Below, one piece after another: positions 45,887-55,038 of a stretch of 64,000 nucleotides of DNA. Origin of the DNA: Alcanivorax sp. REN37. GTDB lineage: Bacteria > Pseudomonadota > Gammaproteobacteria > Pseudomonadales > Alcanivoracaceae. Within the stretch, counting starts at the first letter, position 1; every line of letters begins with the position of its first letter. The notes beneath the pieces are model-generated. The model ran no database searches. It was not told the origin of the DNA and was given only the letters and a program-made list of their open reading frames with translations. A program made the position numbers and the translations under genes. The stretch spans positions 90,828-154,827 of the forward strand of contig NZ_JBGCUO010000002.1 in NCBI RefSeq assembly GCF_041102775.1, in the 5' to 3' direction.

Positions 45887-47704
45887 TTACTGGCGCGACG
45901 CGCGCTTGCGGTCGGACTCGTTGAGGATCTTCTTGCGCAGGCGGATGTGGTGCGGGGTTACTTCCACCAACTCATCGTCTTCAATGAAGTCGATCGCCTG
46001 TTCCAGTGACATGCGGATCGGCGGCGTCAGGATGATGTTCTCGTCGGAGCCGGAGGCGCGCACGTTGGTCAGCTGCTTGCCCTTGGTGGGGTTCACGACC
46101 AGGTCGTTATCGCGCGAGTGGATGCCGACGATCTGGCCTTCGTACACGTCCACGTTCGGGTCGACCATCAGCCGGCCGCGTTCCTGCAGGTTGAACAGCG
46201 AGAACGCCAGCACTTTGCCGGTGACGTTGGAGATCAGCACGCCGTTGTTGCGCTCGGCCACTGCACCGGGGCGGTACTCGCCGTAGTGGGAGAACACCGA
46301 GTTGAGGATGCCGGTGCCGGAGGTCAGCGTCATGAACAGCGAGCGGAAGCCGATCAGGCCGCGGGACGGCGCAATGTACTCCAGCCGCAGGCGGCCTTTG
46401 GCGTCCGGCGCCATGTTGGTCATTTCGCCACGACGCAAGCCCATCTGTTCCATGATCGGGCCCTGGTGCTCCTCTTCGATGTCGATGATGAGCTGCTCAT
46501 AGGGCTCTTGCTTGGTGCCGTTTTCGTCTTCGCGCAGGATCACTTCTGGGCGGCCCACCGCCATTTCAAAGCCTTCGCGGCGCATGCTTTCGATCAGTAC
46601 CGACAGGTGCAGTTCACCACGGCCGGACACCCGGAAGCGGTCCGGGCTGGAGGTGTCTTCCACGCGCAGCGCAACGTTGTGGCGCAGCTCTTCGGTCAGT
46701 CGGTCGCGGATGTTGCGCGAGGTCACGTACTTGCCGTCCTGGCCAGCAAACGGCGAGGTGTTGACGTGGAAGAACATGCTCACGGTCGGTTCATCGATGG
46801 TCAGCGGCGGCAGCGCCTCAACCTCGGTCGGGTCACACAGGGTGTCGGAAATCGCCAGCGGATCGAGGCCGGTGATGCAAACGATGTCACCGGCGGTGGC
46901 TTCCGGCACTTCGACGCGCTCCAGGCCATGGTGGCCCATCACCGTCAGTACCCGGCCGTTGCGTACCTTGCCGTCGGCACCTACTACTTTTACCGCGGTG
47001 TTGGTTTTCAGGCGGCCGCGCTTGATGCGGCCGACGCCGATCACGCCCACATAGCTGTTGTAGTCGAGCGAGGACACTTGCATCTGGAACGGACCGTCGA
47101 TGTCCACGTCCGGGTGCGGGACGCGGTCAACGATGGTCTGGAACAGCGGCGTCATATCGTCGGCCAGGCTGTCGAGGCTGAGACCCGCGATGCCGTTCAG
47201 GGCGGAGGCATATACCACCGGGAAATCGAGTTGCTCATCGGTGGCACCGAGGCGGTCGAACAGGTCAAACACCTGGTCCATCACCCAATCCGGACGGGCG
47301 CCGGGCCGGTCCACTTTGTTGATCACCACGATCGGTTTCAGGCCGGCTTGGAACGCCTTTTGGGTCACGAAGCGGGTTTGCGGCATCGGGCCGTCCACCG
47401 CGTCCACCAGCAACAGTACGCAATCGACCATCGACATCACCCGTTCAACTTCGCCGCCGAAGTCGGCGTGCCCGGGGGTGTCGACGATGTTGATGCGGTA
47501 GTCACGCCAGCGGATGGCGGTGTTCTTCGCCAAGATGGTGATGCCCCGTTCCTTTTCGATATCGCCGGAATCCATCACTCGTTCCACCGGGGTGGCGCGT
47601 TCGTCAAAGGTTCCGGACTGCTGCAGGAGTTTGTCGACCAAGGTGGTCTTGCCATGGTCAACGTGGGCGATGATGGCGATGTTGCGAAGGCGTTCGATGC
47701 TCAC
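45887..47704 (-). CDS. typA: Ribosome-associated GTPase TypA/BipA
   Basis: A 605-residue translational GTPase. It opens [27 protein letters not shown] with G1 (AHVDHGKT); G3 [12 protein letters not shown] and G4 NKVDRPGA follow, and the C-terminal BipA domain ([44 protein letters not shown] text) is intact. BipA assists 50S assembly at low temperature and stress. GTG 47704 gives exactly the family length and N-terminus; the frame extends 20 codons further upstream but would then start before the predicted promoter -10 at 47739. Confidence 0.97.
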   Translation of the reverse strand: MSIERLRNIAIIAHVDHGKTTLVDKLLQQSGTFDERATPVERVMDSGDIEKERGITILAKNTAIRWRDYRINIVDTPGHADFGGEVERVMSMVDCVLLLVDAVDGPMPQTRFVTQKAFQAGLKPIVVINKVDRPGARPDWVMDQVFDLFDRLGATDEQLDFPVVYASALNGIAGLSLDSLADDMTPLFQTIVDRVPHPDVDIDGPFQMQVSSLDYNSYVGVIGVGRIKRGRLKTNTAVKVVGADGKVRNGRVLTVMGHHGLERVEVPEATAGDIVCITGLDPLAISDTLCDPTEVEALPPLTIDEPTVSMFFHVNTSPFAGQDGKYVTSRNIRDRLTEELRHNVALRVEDTSSPDRFRVSGRGELHLSVLIESMRREGFEMAVGRPEVILREDENGTKQEPYEQLIIDIEEEHQGPIMEQMGLRRGEMTNMAPDAKGRLRLEYIAPSRGLIGFRSLFMTLTSGTGILNSVFSHYGEYRPGAVAERNNGVLISNVTGKVLAFSLFNLQERGRLMVDPNVDVYEGQIVGIHSRDNDLVVNPTKGKQLTNVRASGSDENIILTPPIRMSLEQAIDFIEDDELVEVTPHHIRLRKKILNESDRKRASRQ

Positions 47705-47738
47705 AAAAGGTACCGGCTGTATAGAGAAATGGGGCGCG

Positions 47739-47744
47739 AGTATA
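47739..47744 (-). promoter_or_regulatory. -10 box of typA
   Basis: The reverse strand reads GTGCTATACTCGCGCCCC, about 35 bases before the typA start. It supports the shorter start codon. Confidence 0.55.
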
Positions 47745-47949
47745 GCACGGGCCGGTTCTGACACATCGTTGGCGCTAAATCGGGGGCCGACCGCCGCACA
47801 GTTTTACCAATCGGTACGATATTTTGCTGGCCTCCGGTTCTAAATGCCGGACCAATTTGCAACCCTTTCTGGCAGCGGCGGTCGAACGCCGCAATCCTGA
47901 TCAGTACACTCTCACCCTTTCCTAAAACCCAAACGCTTTGGAACGGTAC

Positions 47950-48516
47950 ATGACTTTCCGACTCATCCTGGCCTCCGGGCTGGTGGCTTTGGCCTCCGGG
48001 ACGGCGGCGGACTCGGTTCCGACCGGGCAGCACAAAACCATTTACGGCGTGCATGAACACGCGCGCATCAATGAGCTGGATCTGGGCCTGGAAGCCAAAC
48101 TCGATACCGGTGCCGTCAGTGCGTCATTGAGCGCCTACGACATCGAGACCTTCGAGCGCGATGGCGAAGACTGGGTCCGTTTCCGGGTTGGCGTGAAATC
48201 CGCCGGTGACAAGGCGGTGGAGTTGCCGCTCGATCACACCGTGCGGATCCGGCGGCGAGTGCAGGATCTGCACCCGGAGGCCGAGAAGACCTATACTCAG
48301 CGCCCGGTGGTGTCCCTGACCCTGTGTGTCGGTGACCGGGCTGCCACCATGCGCGTCAACCTGACCGACCGCCGCAACTTCGATTTCCCGTTGCTGATTG
48401 GTTCTGAAGGCCTGGCGCAGCTCCACTCCATCATCGATCCCCAGCTGTCGTATTCCGTGGGCGCGCCGAGCTGCAATGCTGAGCCGGTCCGGGCGGCGCA
48501 GCAGGATCGCTCTTGA
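47950..48516 (+). CDS. Exported retropepsin-like (ATP-dependent zinc protease/RimK-associated) protein
   Basis: A 188-residue protein: signal peptide MTFRLILASGLVALASGTAA, then a domain with KTIYGVHEHARINELDLGLEAKLDTGAVSASL, where L-D-T-G-A is the aspartic-protease-like active-site motif of retropepsin-fold proteins often annotated as 'ATP-dependent zinc protease'. LTDRRNFDFPLLIGSEGL is also family-specific. It is first in a three-gene set with the 7TM protein and glutamate-ligase-like protein, a set I know from Pseudomonas and other gammaproteobacteria. ATG 47950 suits the signal peptide; 47938 is an alternative. Role unproven. Confidence 0.82.
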   Translation: MTFRLILASGLVALASGTAADSVPTGQHKTIYGVHEHARINELDLGLEAKLDTGAVSASLSAYDIETFERDGEDWVRFRVGVKSAGDKAVELPLDHTVRIRRRVQDLHPEAEKTYTQRPVVSLTLCVGDRAATMRVNLTDRRNFDFPLLIGSEGLAQLHSIIDPQLSYSVGAPSCNAEPVRAAQQDRS

Positions 48517-48568
48517 ACCAGATTCAAACCGGCGGCCACCGGCACGTGGTCCCGGCGGGAGGGCCGCT

Positions 48569-50101
48569 ATGCGCGGAGTGAAACTGCATGCGCTGATTCT
48601 GGCGCTGATACTGCTGGTGCTAGGCGCCGGCAGTGCCCTGTACCAGGTGTTTGTACTGAAAATCCCGGTCAGTGAAAGTGTCACCGATCCGGTCTGGGTA
48701 GTGGATGCCAGGGTACAGTTCCGCGCCACCGGCAATGCGCCGGTGAAGGTACAGATGTTCGTGCCGCCCGGCAGCGACCGCTACCTGGTGCTGAACGAGA
48801 GCTTTGTGTCGCACAACTACGGCGTCAACGTGAACAAAGTTGACGGCAACCGCCAGGTGACCTGGTCGGTGCGCCGCGCCCAGGGCGACCAAACCCTCTA
48901 TTACCGCAAGGTGCTGTCGCAACGTTTCGGCGGCGAGTCGGTGGCCGGCGATGTGGGCCCGCAGTTCCGTGCCCGCCCGGCGCTGGAAGGCCCGGACAAG
49001 GTGGCGGCCGAAGCGCTGCTGGCGCCGATCCGCCAGCACTCCGCCGATGTCGATACCTTTATCAGTGAAACCATCCGCCGCGTGAACCAGCCGGACGATG
49101 AGAACGTGCGCCTGTTGCTGCACGGCGATGTGTCGATCGAAAATCGCGCGCGGGTGATCGAAACGCTGCTGGCGGCGGCCCACATCCCGGTGGAGCAGGT
49201 GCACACACTGCGGCTAATGCCCTCCCAGACCCAGACGCCGGAGCTGTGGCTGCGCAGCTTCAACGGCAGCCGCTGGACCTACTTCCACCCGGCCAACGGC
49301 AACCAGGGGCTGCCGCAGGACCGCATCGTCTGGTGGATTGGCGCCGGCAGCGTGGCGCAGAGCGAAGGCGCTAACCGCCCGCAGGTGTCGTTTGCGGTGG
49401 CACGTTCCGATGTCAGCGCCATCCAGCTGGCGCAAAGCTCCGAGCGCGTGCGCGAGAGCGCGCGGCTGAGCTTCTCGCTGTATGACCTGCCGGTGGCCAC
49501 CCAGGAAGTGTTCCGGATCATGATGATGATCCCGCTCGGCGTGCTGTTGATCCTGTTGCTGCGCAACTTGGTCGGGCTGCAAACGCTGGGCACCTTTACT
49601 CCGGTGCTGGTGGCGTTGGCGTTCCGTGAAACCGATGTGCTGTGGGGCATCGTGATGTTCACCGTGATCACGGCACTGGGGCTGTCATTACGTTCCTACC
49701 TTGAGCATTTGCGGCTGCAGCTGCTGTCGCGACTGTCGGTGGTACTAACGTTCGTGGTGATCTTGATGGCGGTCATCAGTCTGTTCGGCCACAAGCTCGG
49801 CTGGGAGCGCGGTCTGTCAGTGGCGCTGTTCCCGATGGTGATCCTGACCATGGTGATCGAGCGGCTGTCGATCCAGTGGGAAGAGCGCGGCGCCATGAAT
49901 GCGCTCAAGTCCGCCGTGGGCACCCTGATTGCGGCGACCTTCGCGCACTTGCTGATGACTTGGCCGCCGCTGGTGTACATCTGCTTCACCTTCCCCGGCG
50001 TGCTGCTGATGATGGCGTCGATCATGCTGGCGATGGGCCACTACCGCGGCTACCGGCTGACCGAACTGATGCGCTTCAAGGCGCTGACAGGGAAGGGCTG
50101 A
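48569..50101 (+). CDS. Inactive transglutaminase-like protein with C-terminal 7TM domain
   Basis: A 510-residue membrane protein: an N-terminal anchor (residues about 5-28), a large periplasmic part with an 'inactive transglutaminase' fold (VWVVDARVQFRATGNAPVKVQMFVP, then LLHGDVSIENRARVIETLLAAAHIPVEQVHTL), and from about residue 310 seven hydrophobic segments (IMMMIPLGVLLILLLRNLVGLQTLGTFTPVLVALAF...). GTFTPVLVALAFRETDVLWGI is a conserved 7TM-family signature. No catalytic Cys-His-Asp triad is apparent. It sits between the retropepsin-like gene and the glutamate-ligase-like gene, which starts 3 bases later. Function unknown; perhaps presents or senses an envelope ligand. Confidence 0.85.
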   Translation: MRGVKLHALILALILLVLGAGSALYQVFVLKIPVSESVTDPVWVVDARVQFRATGNAPVKVQMFVPPGSDRYLVLNESFVSHNYGVNVNKVDGNRQVTWSVRRAQGDQTLYYRKVLSQRFGGESVAGDVGPQFRARPALEGPDKVAAEALLAPIRQHSADVDTFISETIRRVNQPDDENVRLLLHGDVSIENRARVIETLLAAAHIPVEQVHTLRLMPSQTQTPELWLRSFNGSRWTYFHPANGNQGLPQDRIVWWIGAGSVAQSEGANRPQVSFAVARSDVSAIQLAQSSERVRESARLSFSLYDLPVATQEVFRIMMMIPLGVLLILLLRNLVGLQTLGTFTPVLVALAFRETDVLWGIVMFTVITALGLSLRSYLEHLRLQLLSRLSVVLTFVVILMAVISLFGHKLGWERGLSVALFPMVILTMVIERLSIQWEERGAMNALKSAVGTLIAATFAHLLMTWPPLVYICFTFPGVLLMMASIMLAMGHYRGYRLTELMRFKALTGKG

Positions 50102-50104
50102 ACC

Positions 50105-51082
50105 ATGCTGAAGACCTGGCGGGCGCTGCGTGAGCGCGGCGTGATGGGCATCAACCAGCGCAACGGCGATTATGTGCTGCGCTATAACCGGCGCGCGCTG
50201 TTCCCGCTGGTGGATGACAAGCTGCTGACCAAAGAACGGGCGATCACCGCCGGGCTGAGCGTGCCGGAGCTGTACGCCATGGTCGACAGCGAGTCGGCGA
50301 TTGCCGACCTCGGCGCCAAACTGGCCGGGCGCAAGGACTTCGTCATCAAGCCGGCGCAGGGCGCCGGCGGTGACGGCATTTTGGTGATTACCGACCGGTT
50401 CGAGGATTACTACCGCACCGCTTCCGGACGGCTGTTGTCGGCCGAGGAAGTGGACTATCACCTGTCCTGCATTCTGTCCGGCATTTATTCACTGGCTGGC
50501 GGCCGCGACCGTGCGCTGGTGGAATACCGCGTCACCCCGGATGCGGTGTTCAGTGCCATCAGTTACGAAGGGGTGCCGGACATCCGCATCATTGTGCTGT
50601 GTGGTTACCCAGTGATGGCGATGTTGCGACTGCCAACCCGGCAATCCCAGGGCAAGGCCAACCTGCACCAGGGCGCCATCGGCGTCGGGGTCGATCTGGC
50701 CACCGGCATCACCCTTGACGGCACTTGGCATAACCGCAAGATCAGCCGCCACCCGGATACCGCCAACCCGGTGGCCGGCGTGCAGCTGCCGCACTGGCAG
50801 CAGTTCATGGACATTGCCGCCGGCTGCTACGAGCTCACCGGGCTTGGCTACTTGGGCGTCGACCTGGTGCTCGACAAGGATCTGGGGCCGATGATGCTGG
50901 AGCTGAACGCGCGCCCTGGCCTCAACATCCAGATTGCCAACGACTCCGGCCTTGCCAAGCGCTGCGCGCTGGTAGAGCGCCACATTGACCAGCTGCAGGC
51001 CACCGGCCGCTCGGAAACGGTGGAAGAACGGCTGGCGTTCAGCCAGCAGAAGTTCGCCACCGGCCCGCTGGTACCTGCCTGA
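50105..51082 (+). CDS. Alpha-L-glutamate ligase-like ATP-grasp protein
   Basis: A 325-residue cytoplasmic enzyme of the RimK-like ATP-grasp class. MGINQRNGDYVLRYNRRALFPLVDDKLLTKERA is the family opening; ATP-grasp hallmarks are FVIKPAQGAGGDGILVI (phosphate loop, residues about 79-95), VEYRVTPDAVF, and metal-binding acids in LGYLGVDLVLDKDLGPMMLELNARPGLNIQ. It likely joins an amino acid such as glutamate to a carboxylate by an acyl-phosphate route; substrate unknown. It is the third gene of the retropepsin-7TM-ligase set. Confidence 0.86.
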   Translation: MLKTWRALRERGVMGINQRNGDYVLRYNRRALFPLVDDKLLTKERAITAGLSVPELYAMVDSESAIADLGAKLAGRKDFVIKPAQGAGGDGILVITDRFEDYYRTASGRLLSAEEVDYHLSCILSGIYSLAGGRDRALVEYRVTPDAVFSAISYEGVPDIRIIVLCGYPVMAMLRLPTRQSQGKANLHQGAIGVGVDLATGITLDGTWHNRKISRHPDTANPVAGVQLPHWQQFMDIAAGCYELTGLGYLGVDLVLDKDLGPMMLELNARPGLNIQIANDSGLAKRCALVERHIDQLQATGRSETVEERLAFSQQKFATGPLVPA

Positions 51083-51189
51083 GCAGGCATCAGCGGGGGC
51101 GCAGCAGCGCAACTCTTTGCTATACTGCGCCGCCTCACGCACGGCGCAGGGCCGTCGCCCTGTGCTGCCGTCAATAAAGGGTTATTCGT

Positions 51190-52320
51190 TTGAACACCGA
51201 ACAGGTTGAAATCCGCCCCGGAGAGACGCCGCCGCGCCGTCGCCGCGCCTTGGCGCTGGTGTCCGGTGGGCTCGACTCCATGCTGGCGGTGAAGGTGATG
51301 CAGGCGCAGGGCATCGAGGTGGAAGGGGTCAACTTCTACACCGGTTTCTGTGTCGAGGGGCACACCCATGCCATCCGCGAGCGCGACCGCAAAAAGCCCA
51401 AGCGCAACAATGCGCTGTGGGTGGCGGAGCAGCTCGGCATCAAGCTGCACATCATCGACATCTCCGAAGAATATAAGAATGTGGTGCTGTACCCGCAGTA
51501 CGGTTATGGCGCGCACATGAACCCGTGTTTGGACTGCAAGATCTTCATGGTCAACAAGGCCACGTTGATGCTGCGCCAAGCGGAAGACCTGGCTGAGCAG
51601 TGTGCCGCCGATGGCGATGGGTTCGATTTCATCATCACCGGCGAGGTGATCGGCCAGCGGCCCAAGTCGCAGTTGAAGTGGACCATGCCGCTGATTGCGC
51701 GCGAGTCTGGCGCTGAAGACCGTTTGTTGCGTCCGTTGTGTGCCAAGAACCTGCCGCCGACGTTGCCGGAGCGCGAAGGCTGGGTGGACCGTGAGCAGCT
51801 GCACAGCATCACCGGTCGCAGCCGGGCGCCACAGATGGCGCTGGCCAAAGCGTTCGGACTGGAAGAGTACGCGCAGCCGGCTGGCGGTTGCTGCTTCCTT
51901 ACCGACGAGTCGTATTCGAAAAAGCTCGGCGACCTGTGGCAGGCCCGCAAGCGCAAGGATTACGATCTTGACGACATCCTGCTGTTGAAGATCGGTCGCC
52001 ACCTGCGCCCGCGCCCGCACTTCAAGCTGATCATCAGCCGTGAAGCGGGCGAGACCGAGTTTTTGCAGGGTTATCGCTACCAGTTTTCGAGCTTTGAAAT
52101 GGTCAGCCATGGTGGCCCGCTGACGCTGATCGACGGTGAGTTCGAGAGCGAGGAAGAAGCGCTCTGGGCGGCCTCGATCGTGGCGCGCTTTAGCCAAGGC
52201 CGCGAGGCGGAGGAAGTGACCATGACCTGGCAAGCACCCAAGGGTGTCGGCAAGCTGCTCAAAGTGAAGCCAATGCCGGCAGACGATATTCCGAAGGAGT
52301 GGCATGTCGGTGGCACCTGA
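51190..52320 (+). CDS. MnmA/ThiI-like PP-loop protein with C-terminal NFACT-R-like domain
   Basis: A 376-residue protein starting at TTG 51190. The N-terminal PP-loop SGGLDS (residues 25-30) binds ATP. NPCLDCKIF (C113, C116) matches the 'NPCxxC' of MnmA, and GGCCF (C234-C235) matches its second catalytic cysteine, so the core looks like a tRNA-thiolation enzyme, perhaps holding an Fe-S cluster. The tail (DILLLKIGRHLRPRPHFKLIISREAGETEFL...) resembles the NFACT RNA-binding domain. There is no THUMP domain, so it is not ThiI, although in Pseudomonas thiI occupies this place next to glnA. A TusA-like gene overlaps its end by 17 bases. Likely adds sulfur to tRNA; the position is unknown. Confidence 0.75.
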   Translation: MNTEQVEIRPGETPPRRRRALALVSGGLDSMLAVKVMQAQGIEVEGVNFYTGFCVEGHTHAIRERDRKKPKRNNALWVAEQLGIKLHIIDISEEYKNVVLYPQYGYGAHMNPCLDCKIFMVNKATLMLRQAEDLAEQCAADGDGFDFIITGEVIGQRPKSQLKWTMPLIARESGAEDRLLRPLCAKNLPPTLPEREGWVDREQLHSITGRSRAPQMALAKAFGLEEYAQPAGGCCFLTDESYSKKLGDLWQARKRKDYDLDDILLLKIGRHLRPRPHFKLIISREAGETEFLQGYRYQFSSFEMVSHGGPLTLIDGEFESEEEALWAASIVARFSQGREAEEVTMTWQAPKGVGKLLKVKPMPADDIPKEWHVGGT

Positions 52321-52558
52321 CGCTTCGATTCCCGAGCTGGATGTGCGCCGGCTGCTGTGTCCGATCCCGGTGATCCGCACCCAAGACCGTGTAAAAACGA
52401 TGGTCCCGGGTGCGCTGCTGGATGTACTCGCCACCGATCCTGGTGTACTCAATGACCTGCCGGCCTGGTGCCGCATCAATGGGCACCGGGTGGTGGCCAC
52501 TGACCGCCGCGACGGCACTATAGTGGTGCGCGTGGAAGTGGGTGGCGCCGCGTCCTGA
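52304..52558 (+). CDS. TusA-family sulfurtransferase
   Basis: An 84-residue TusA-like protein with the defining motif LLCPIPVIRTQ (C19-P-I-P) and the alpha/beta fold pattern (MVPGALLDVLATDPGVLNDLPAWCRINGHRVV). TusA proteins carry persulfide sulfur to thiolation enzymes or other acceptors. Overlap with the PP-loop gene implies that it feeds sulfur to that protein. Confidence 0.9.
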   Translation: MSVAPDASIPELDVRRLLCPIPVIRTQDRVKTMVPGALLDVLATDPGVLNDLPAWCRINGHRVVATDRRDGTIVVRVEVGGAAS

Positions 52559-52566
52559 TGCGGCAC

Positions 52567-52583
52567 TGCACCGCCATGGTGCA
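52567..52583. promoter_or_regulatory. NtrC binding site 1 upstream of glnA
   Basis: TGCACCGCCATGGTGCA is a perfect match to the NtrC consensus (TGCAC, seven bases, GTGCA). It lies about 100 bases before the predicted sigma-54 start site, the normal enhancer distance. Confidence 0.88.
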
Positions 52584-52597
52584 ACCGCCGTTGCAGC

Positions 52598-52614
52598 TGC
52601 ACGGCGATGGTGCG
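52598..52614. promoter_or_regulatory. NtrC binding site 2 upstream of glnA
   Basis: TGCACGGCGATGGTGCG has one mismatch to the palindrome and begins 31 bases after site 1, about three helical turns, which allows cooperative binding on one DNA face. Confidence 0.8.
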
Positions 52615-52653
52615 GCAGCCCCCGGCCAGACGGCATCGGCGGGGTGAATTTGC

Positions 52654-52669
52654 TGGCACGGTACTTGCT
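52654..52669 (+). promoter_or_regulatory. Sigma-54 promoter of glnA
   Basis: TGGCACGGTACTTGCT has the -24 GG and -12 GC exactly 10 bases apart. Predicted start is near 52680, about 110 bases before the glnA ATG. Confidence 0.88.
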
Positions 52670-52788
52670 GTTCTTGTCAGGCCGGTCGACACCGGCCTGA
52701 CGCGTTTCACAGACTGTCAGGACACGCCGACGTGGGGCAGACACCCGCACCGGCGGACTCAACGCCGTTCCCAGGAGGACGCATCACC

Positions 52789-54195
52789 ATGTCTGAGAAG
52801 ACCCTCAAACTGATCAAGGACAACGACGCCAGATGGGTGGATCTGCGATTCACTGACAGTCGTGGCAAGGAACAGCACGTCACCTACCCGGCTGCCGACG
52901 TGGATGAGGACTTCTTCCAGGACGGCAAGATGTTCGATGGCTCGTCCATCGCCGGCTGGAAGGGCATCAATGAGTCCGACATGATTCTGATGCCGGATGA
53001 CGAGTCCGCGGTGATGGACCCGTTTGCCGACACCCCGATGGTGATTCTGCGCTGCAATATCGTCGAGCCGACCACCATGCAGGGCTACGAGCGCGACCCG
53101 CGTTCCATCGCGCTGCGCGCCGAGGAATACCTGAAGTCCACCGGTATCGCGGACACCGCGCTGTTCGGGCCGGAGCCGGAGTTCTTCATCTTCGACGGGG
53201 TCACCTGGGACACCCAGATGCACCACCAGTCCTACACCATCTATTCCGACGAAGGCGCCTGGATGACCTCCGACGCCCAAGGCGGCAACAACATGGGCCA
53301 CCGGCCGCGTGTGAAAGGCGGTTACTTCCCGGTGCCGCCGGTGGATAGCCTGCATGACCTGCGTGGCGCCATGTGCGACGCCATGGAGCAAATGGGCCTG
53401 CGCATCGAAGTGCACCACCACGAAGTGGCCAACGCCGGCCAGTGCGAAATCGGCGTCGGCGCCAACACCCTGACCAAGAAAGCCGACGAAGTGCAGATCC
53501 TCAAGTACTGCGTCCATAACGTCGCCCATGCCTACGGCAAGACCGCGACCTTCATGCCTAAACCGCTGGTGGGCGACAACGGCTCCGGCATGCACGTGCA
53601 CCAGTCGCTGTCCAAGGACGGCAAAAACCTGTTCGCCGGTGATGTCTACGGCGGGCTGTCAGAAATGGCGATTTACTACATCGGCGGCATCATCAAGCAC
53701 GCCCGCGCGCTGAACGCCCTGACCAACCCGTCCACCAACTCTTACAAGCGTTTGGTACCGGGCTTCGAGGCGCCGGTGATGCTGGCTTACTCTGCGCGCA
53801 ACCGCTCGGCGTCGATCCGCATCCCGTACATCACCAATCCGAAAGGGCGTCGCATCGAGACCCGCTTCCCGGACCCGGTGGCTAACCCCTACCTGTGCTT
53901 TGCGGCGCTGCTGATGGCCGGCCTCGACGGCATCCAGAACAAGATCCACCCGGGCGATGCCATGGACAAGGATCTGTACGATCTGCCGGCGGAAGAAGCG
54001 GCGCAGATCCCCACCGTGGCGCATTCACTGACCATGGCGCTGGATGCACTGGAAGCCGACCACGAGTTCCTGCTCAAGGGTGGTGTGTTCACCAAGGAAA
54101 CGTTGAGCGCCTACATCGCCATCAAGCGCGCAGAGGTGGAGCGGGTGAACATGACGCCGCACCCGCTCGAGTTCGACATGTACTACTCCTGCTGA
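52789..54195 (+). CDS. glnA: Glutamine synthetase type I
   Basis: A 468-residue enzyme that makes glutamine from glutamate, ammonia and ATP as a dodecamer. Conserved text includes [32 protein letters not shown], the ATP-binding [21 protein letters not shown] and [10 protein letters not shown]. The adenylylation tyrosine is Y397 in [15 protein letters not shown], the GlnE target, so it is regulated by both transcription and covalent modification. Start ATG 52789 follows CAGGAGGA and matches the family N-terminus. A sigma-54 promoter with two NtrC boxes precedes it, and a terminator follows. Confidence 0.98.
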   Translation: MSEKTLKLIKDNDARWVDLRFTDSRGKEQHVTYPAADVDEDFFQDGKMFDGSSIAGWKGINESDMILMPDDESAVMDPFADTPMVILRCNIVEPTTMQGYERDPRSIALRAEEYLKSTGIADTALFGPEPEFFIFDGVTWDTQMHHQSYTIYSDEGAWMTSDAQGGNNMGHRPRVKGGYFPVPPVDSLHDLRGAMCDAMEQMGLRIEVHHHEVANAGQCEIGVGANTLTKKADEVQILKYCVHNVAHAYGKTATFMPKPLVGDNGSGMHVHQSLSKDGKNLFAGDVYGGLSEMAIYYIGGIIKHARALNALTNPSTNSYKRLVPGFEAPVMLAYSARNRSASIRIPYITNPKGRRIETRFPDPVANPYLCFAALLMAGLDGIQNKIHPGDAMDKDLYDLPAEEAAQIPTVAHSLTMALDALEADHEFLLKGGVFTKETLSAYIAIKRAEVERVNMTPHPLEFDMYYSC

Positions 54196-54216
54196 TCGGC
54201 TGCCGATCTGCGAACT

Positions 54217-54241
54217 AGCCCCGCTCAGCGGGGCTTTTTTA
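54217..54241 (+). terminator. Rho-independent terminator of glnA
   Basis: AGCCCCGCT / AGCGGGGCTTTTTT hairpin 21 bases after the glnA stop, with a T-run of six. Confidence 0.92.
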
Positions 54242-54328
54242 TGCTCCGGCGGCCACTGCGACGCCGGCCCTGTACCGCCGGCGGCGGCTGGCGCACACTG
54301 ACCGGCGCTATGGCACGGAGGATTGTCG

Positions 54329-54919
54329 ATGAATCCCTATCCCTTGATGGCGTTGCTGGCGCTGGCCGTGGCGGCGCCGGTCACGGTCGCTGCTGATGAG
54401 CCAGCCGGCTCGCGCATCTACCGCACGGTGGATGACCAAGGCCGGGTGCGCTTCAGCGATCAAGCCCCCGCCGGCGGCAACGCGGTGGACGTGACGCCGC
54501 GCAACCTTAACGTGATGCCGTCCAGCAGCGCGGTGGAGCAGTGGCAAGCGCGCCAAGACGCCGCCGAGGCGGTGGTGGAAGCTGCCGCCGCACCGGCGCT
54601 GCGCATCGTCTCCCCGGCCGATCAGGCCACCTTCCGCAACCCCGACCAGCCGGTGCCGATCCGCGTGGCGTGGCAGGGCGAAGGGCTGCGCAGCGAGGTG
54701 TCCGTGAACGGCACGGTGGTGACCAAGCTGGAACTGCCGATGGAACGTGGCAGCTACCTGATCGAGGCGCGGCTGGTGGATGCCGACGGTCGGGTGCAGT
54801 TGAGTGCTGACCCCGTCACCGTTTACGTGCACCGCACCACGGTGCACCAGCGGCCGGTGGCGCCAGCGCCGCCGAAACCCAAGCCCACGCCCACCCCGGC
54901 GCCCAAGCCGGGCGCGTGA
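54329..54919 (+). CDS. DUF4124-domain periplasmic protein
   Basis: A 196-residue exported protein: signal peptide MNPYPLMALLALAVAAPVTVAA, then a DUF4124 domain (GSRIYRTVDDQGRVRFSDQAPAG, residues about 28-50), an Ala-rich linker, a beta-sandwich-like part (LRIVSPADQATFRNPDQPVPIRVAW...) and a Pro/Lys-rich tail (PAPPKPKPTPTPAPKPG). Small DUF4124 proteins are often found between glnA and ntrB in gammaproteobacteria; their role is unknown. ATG 54329 is chosen because CACGGAGG lies 7 bases upstream. Confidence 0.8.
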   Translation: MNPYPLMALLALAVAAPVTVAADEPAGSRIYRTVDDQGRVRFSDQAPAGGNAVDVTPRNLNVMPSSSAVEQWQARQDAAEAVVEAAAAPALRIVSPADQATFRNPDQPVPIRVAWQGEGLRSEVSVNGTVVTKLELPMERGSYLIEARLVDADGRVQLSADPVTVYVHRTTVHQRPVAPAPPKPKPTPTPAPKPGA

Positions 54920-54933
54920 TCCAGCGTTTTTAC

Positions 54934-54950
54934 TGCACTGCTTTGGTGCA
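54934..54950. promoter_or_regulatory. NtrC binding site upstream of ntrB
   Basis: TGCACTGCTTTGGTGCA is a perfect NtrC palindrome 89 bases before the ntrB ATG. No -24/-12 sequence follows, so NtrC probably represses or tunes a sigma-70 promoter here, as it does at the enteric glnL promoter. Confidence 0.82.
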
Positions 54951-55038
54951 TGCTCTAGGCTGTCAGTCCTGAATACCCCGCGCCGCAGCGGCCGCTGCCG
55001 GCGCCGGGTGCTGGCCTGAAACTTGCTTTGCCACTGCC

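Noticed and set aside
46118..47761. A 547-codon open frame antisense to typA
   Set aside because: typA is unmistakable on the other strand; this frame mirrors its codon bias.
54310..54328. A TGGCAC...TTGT string resembling a sigma-54 promoter before the DUF4124 gene
   Set aside because: The -12 half is TTGT rather than TTGC, and the string covers the ribosome-binding site, leaving no room for a transcript leader.
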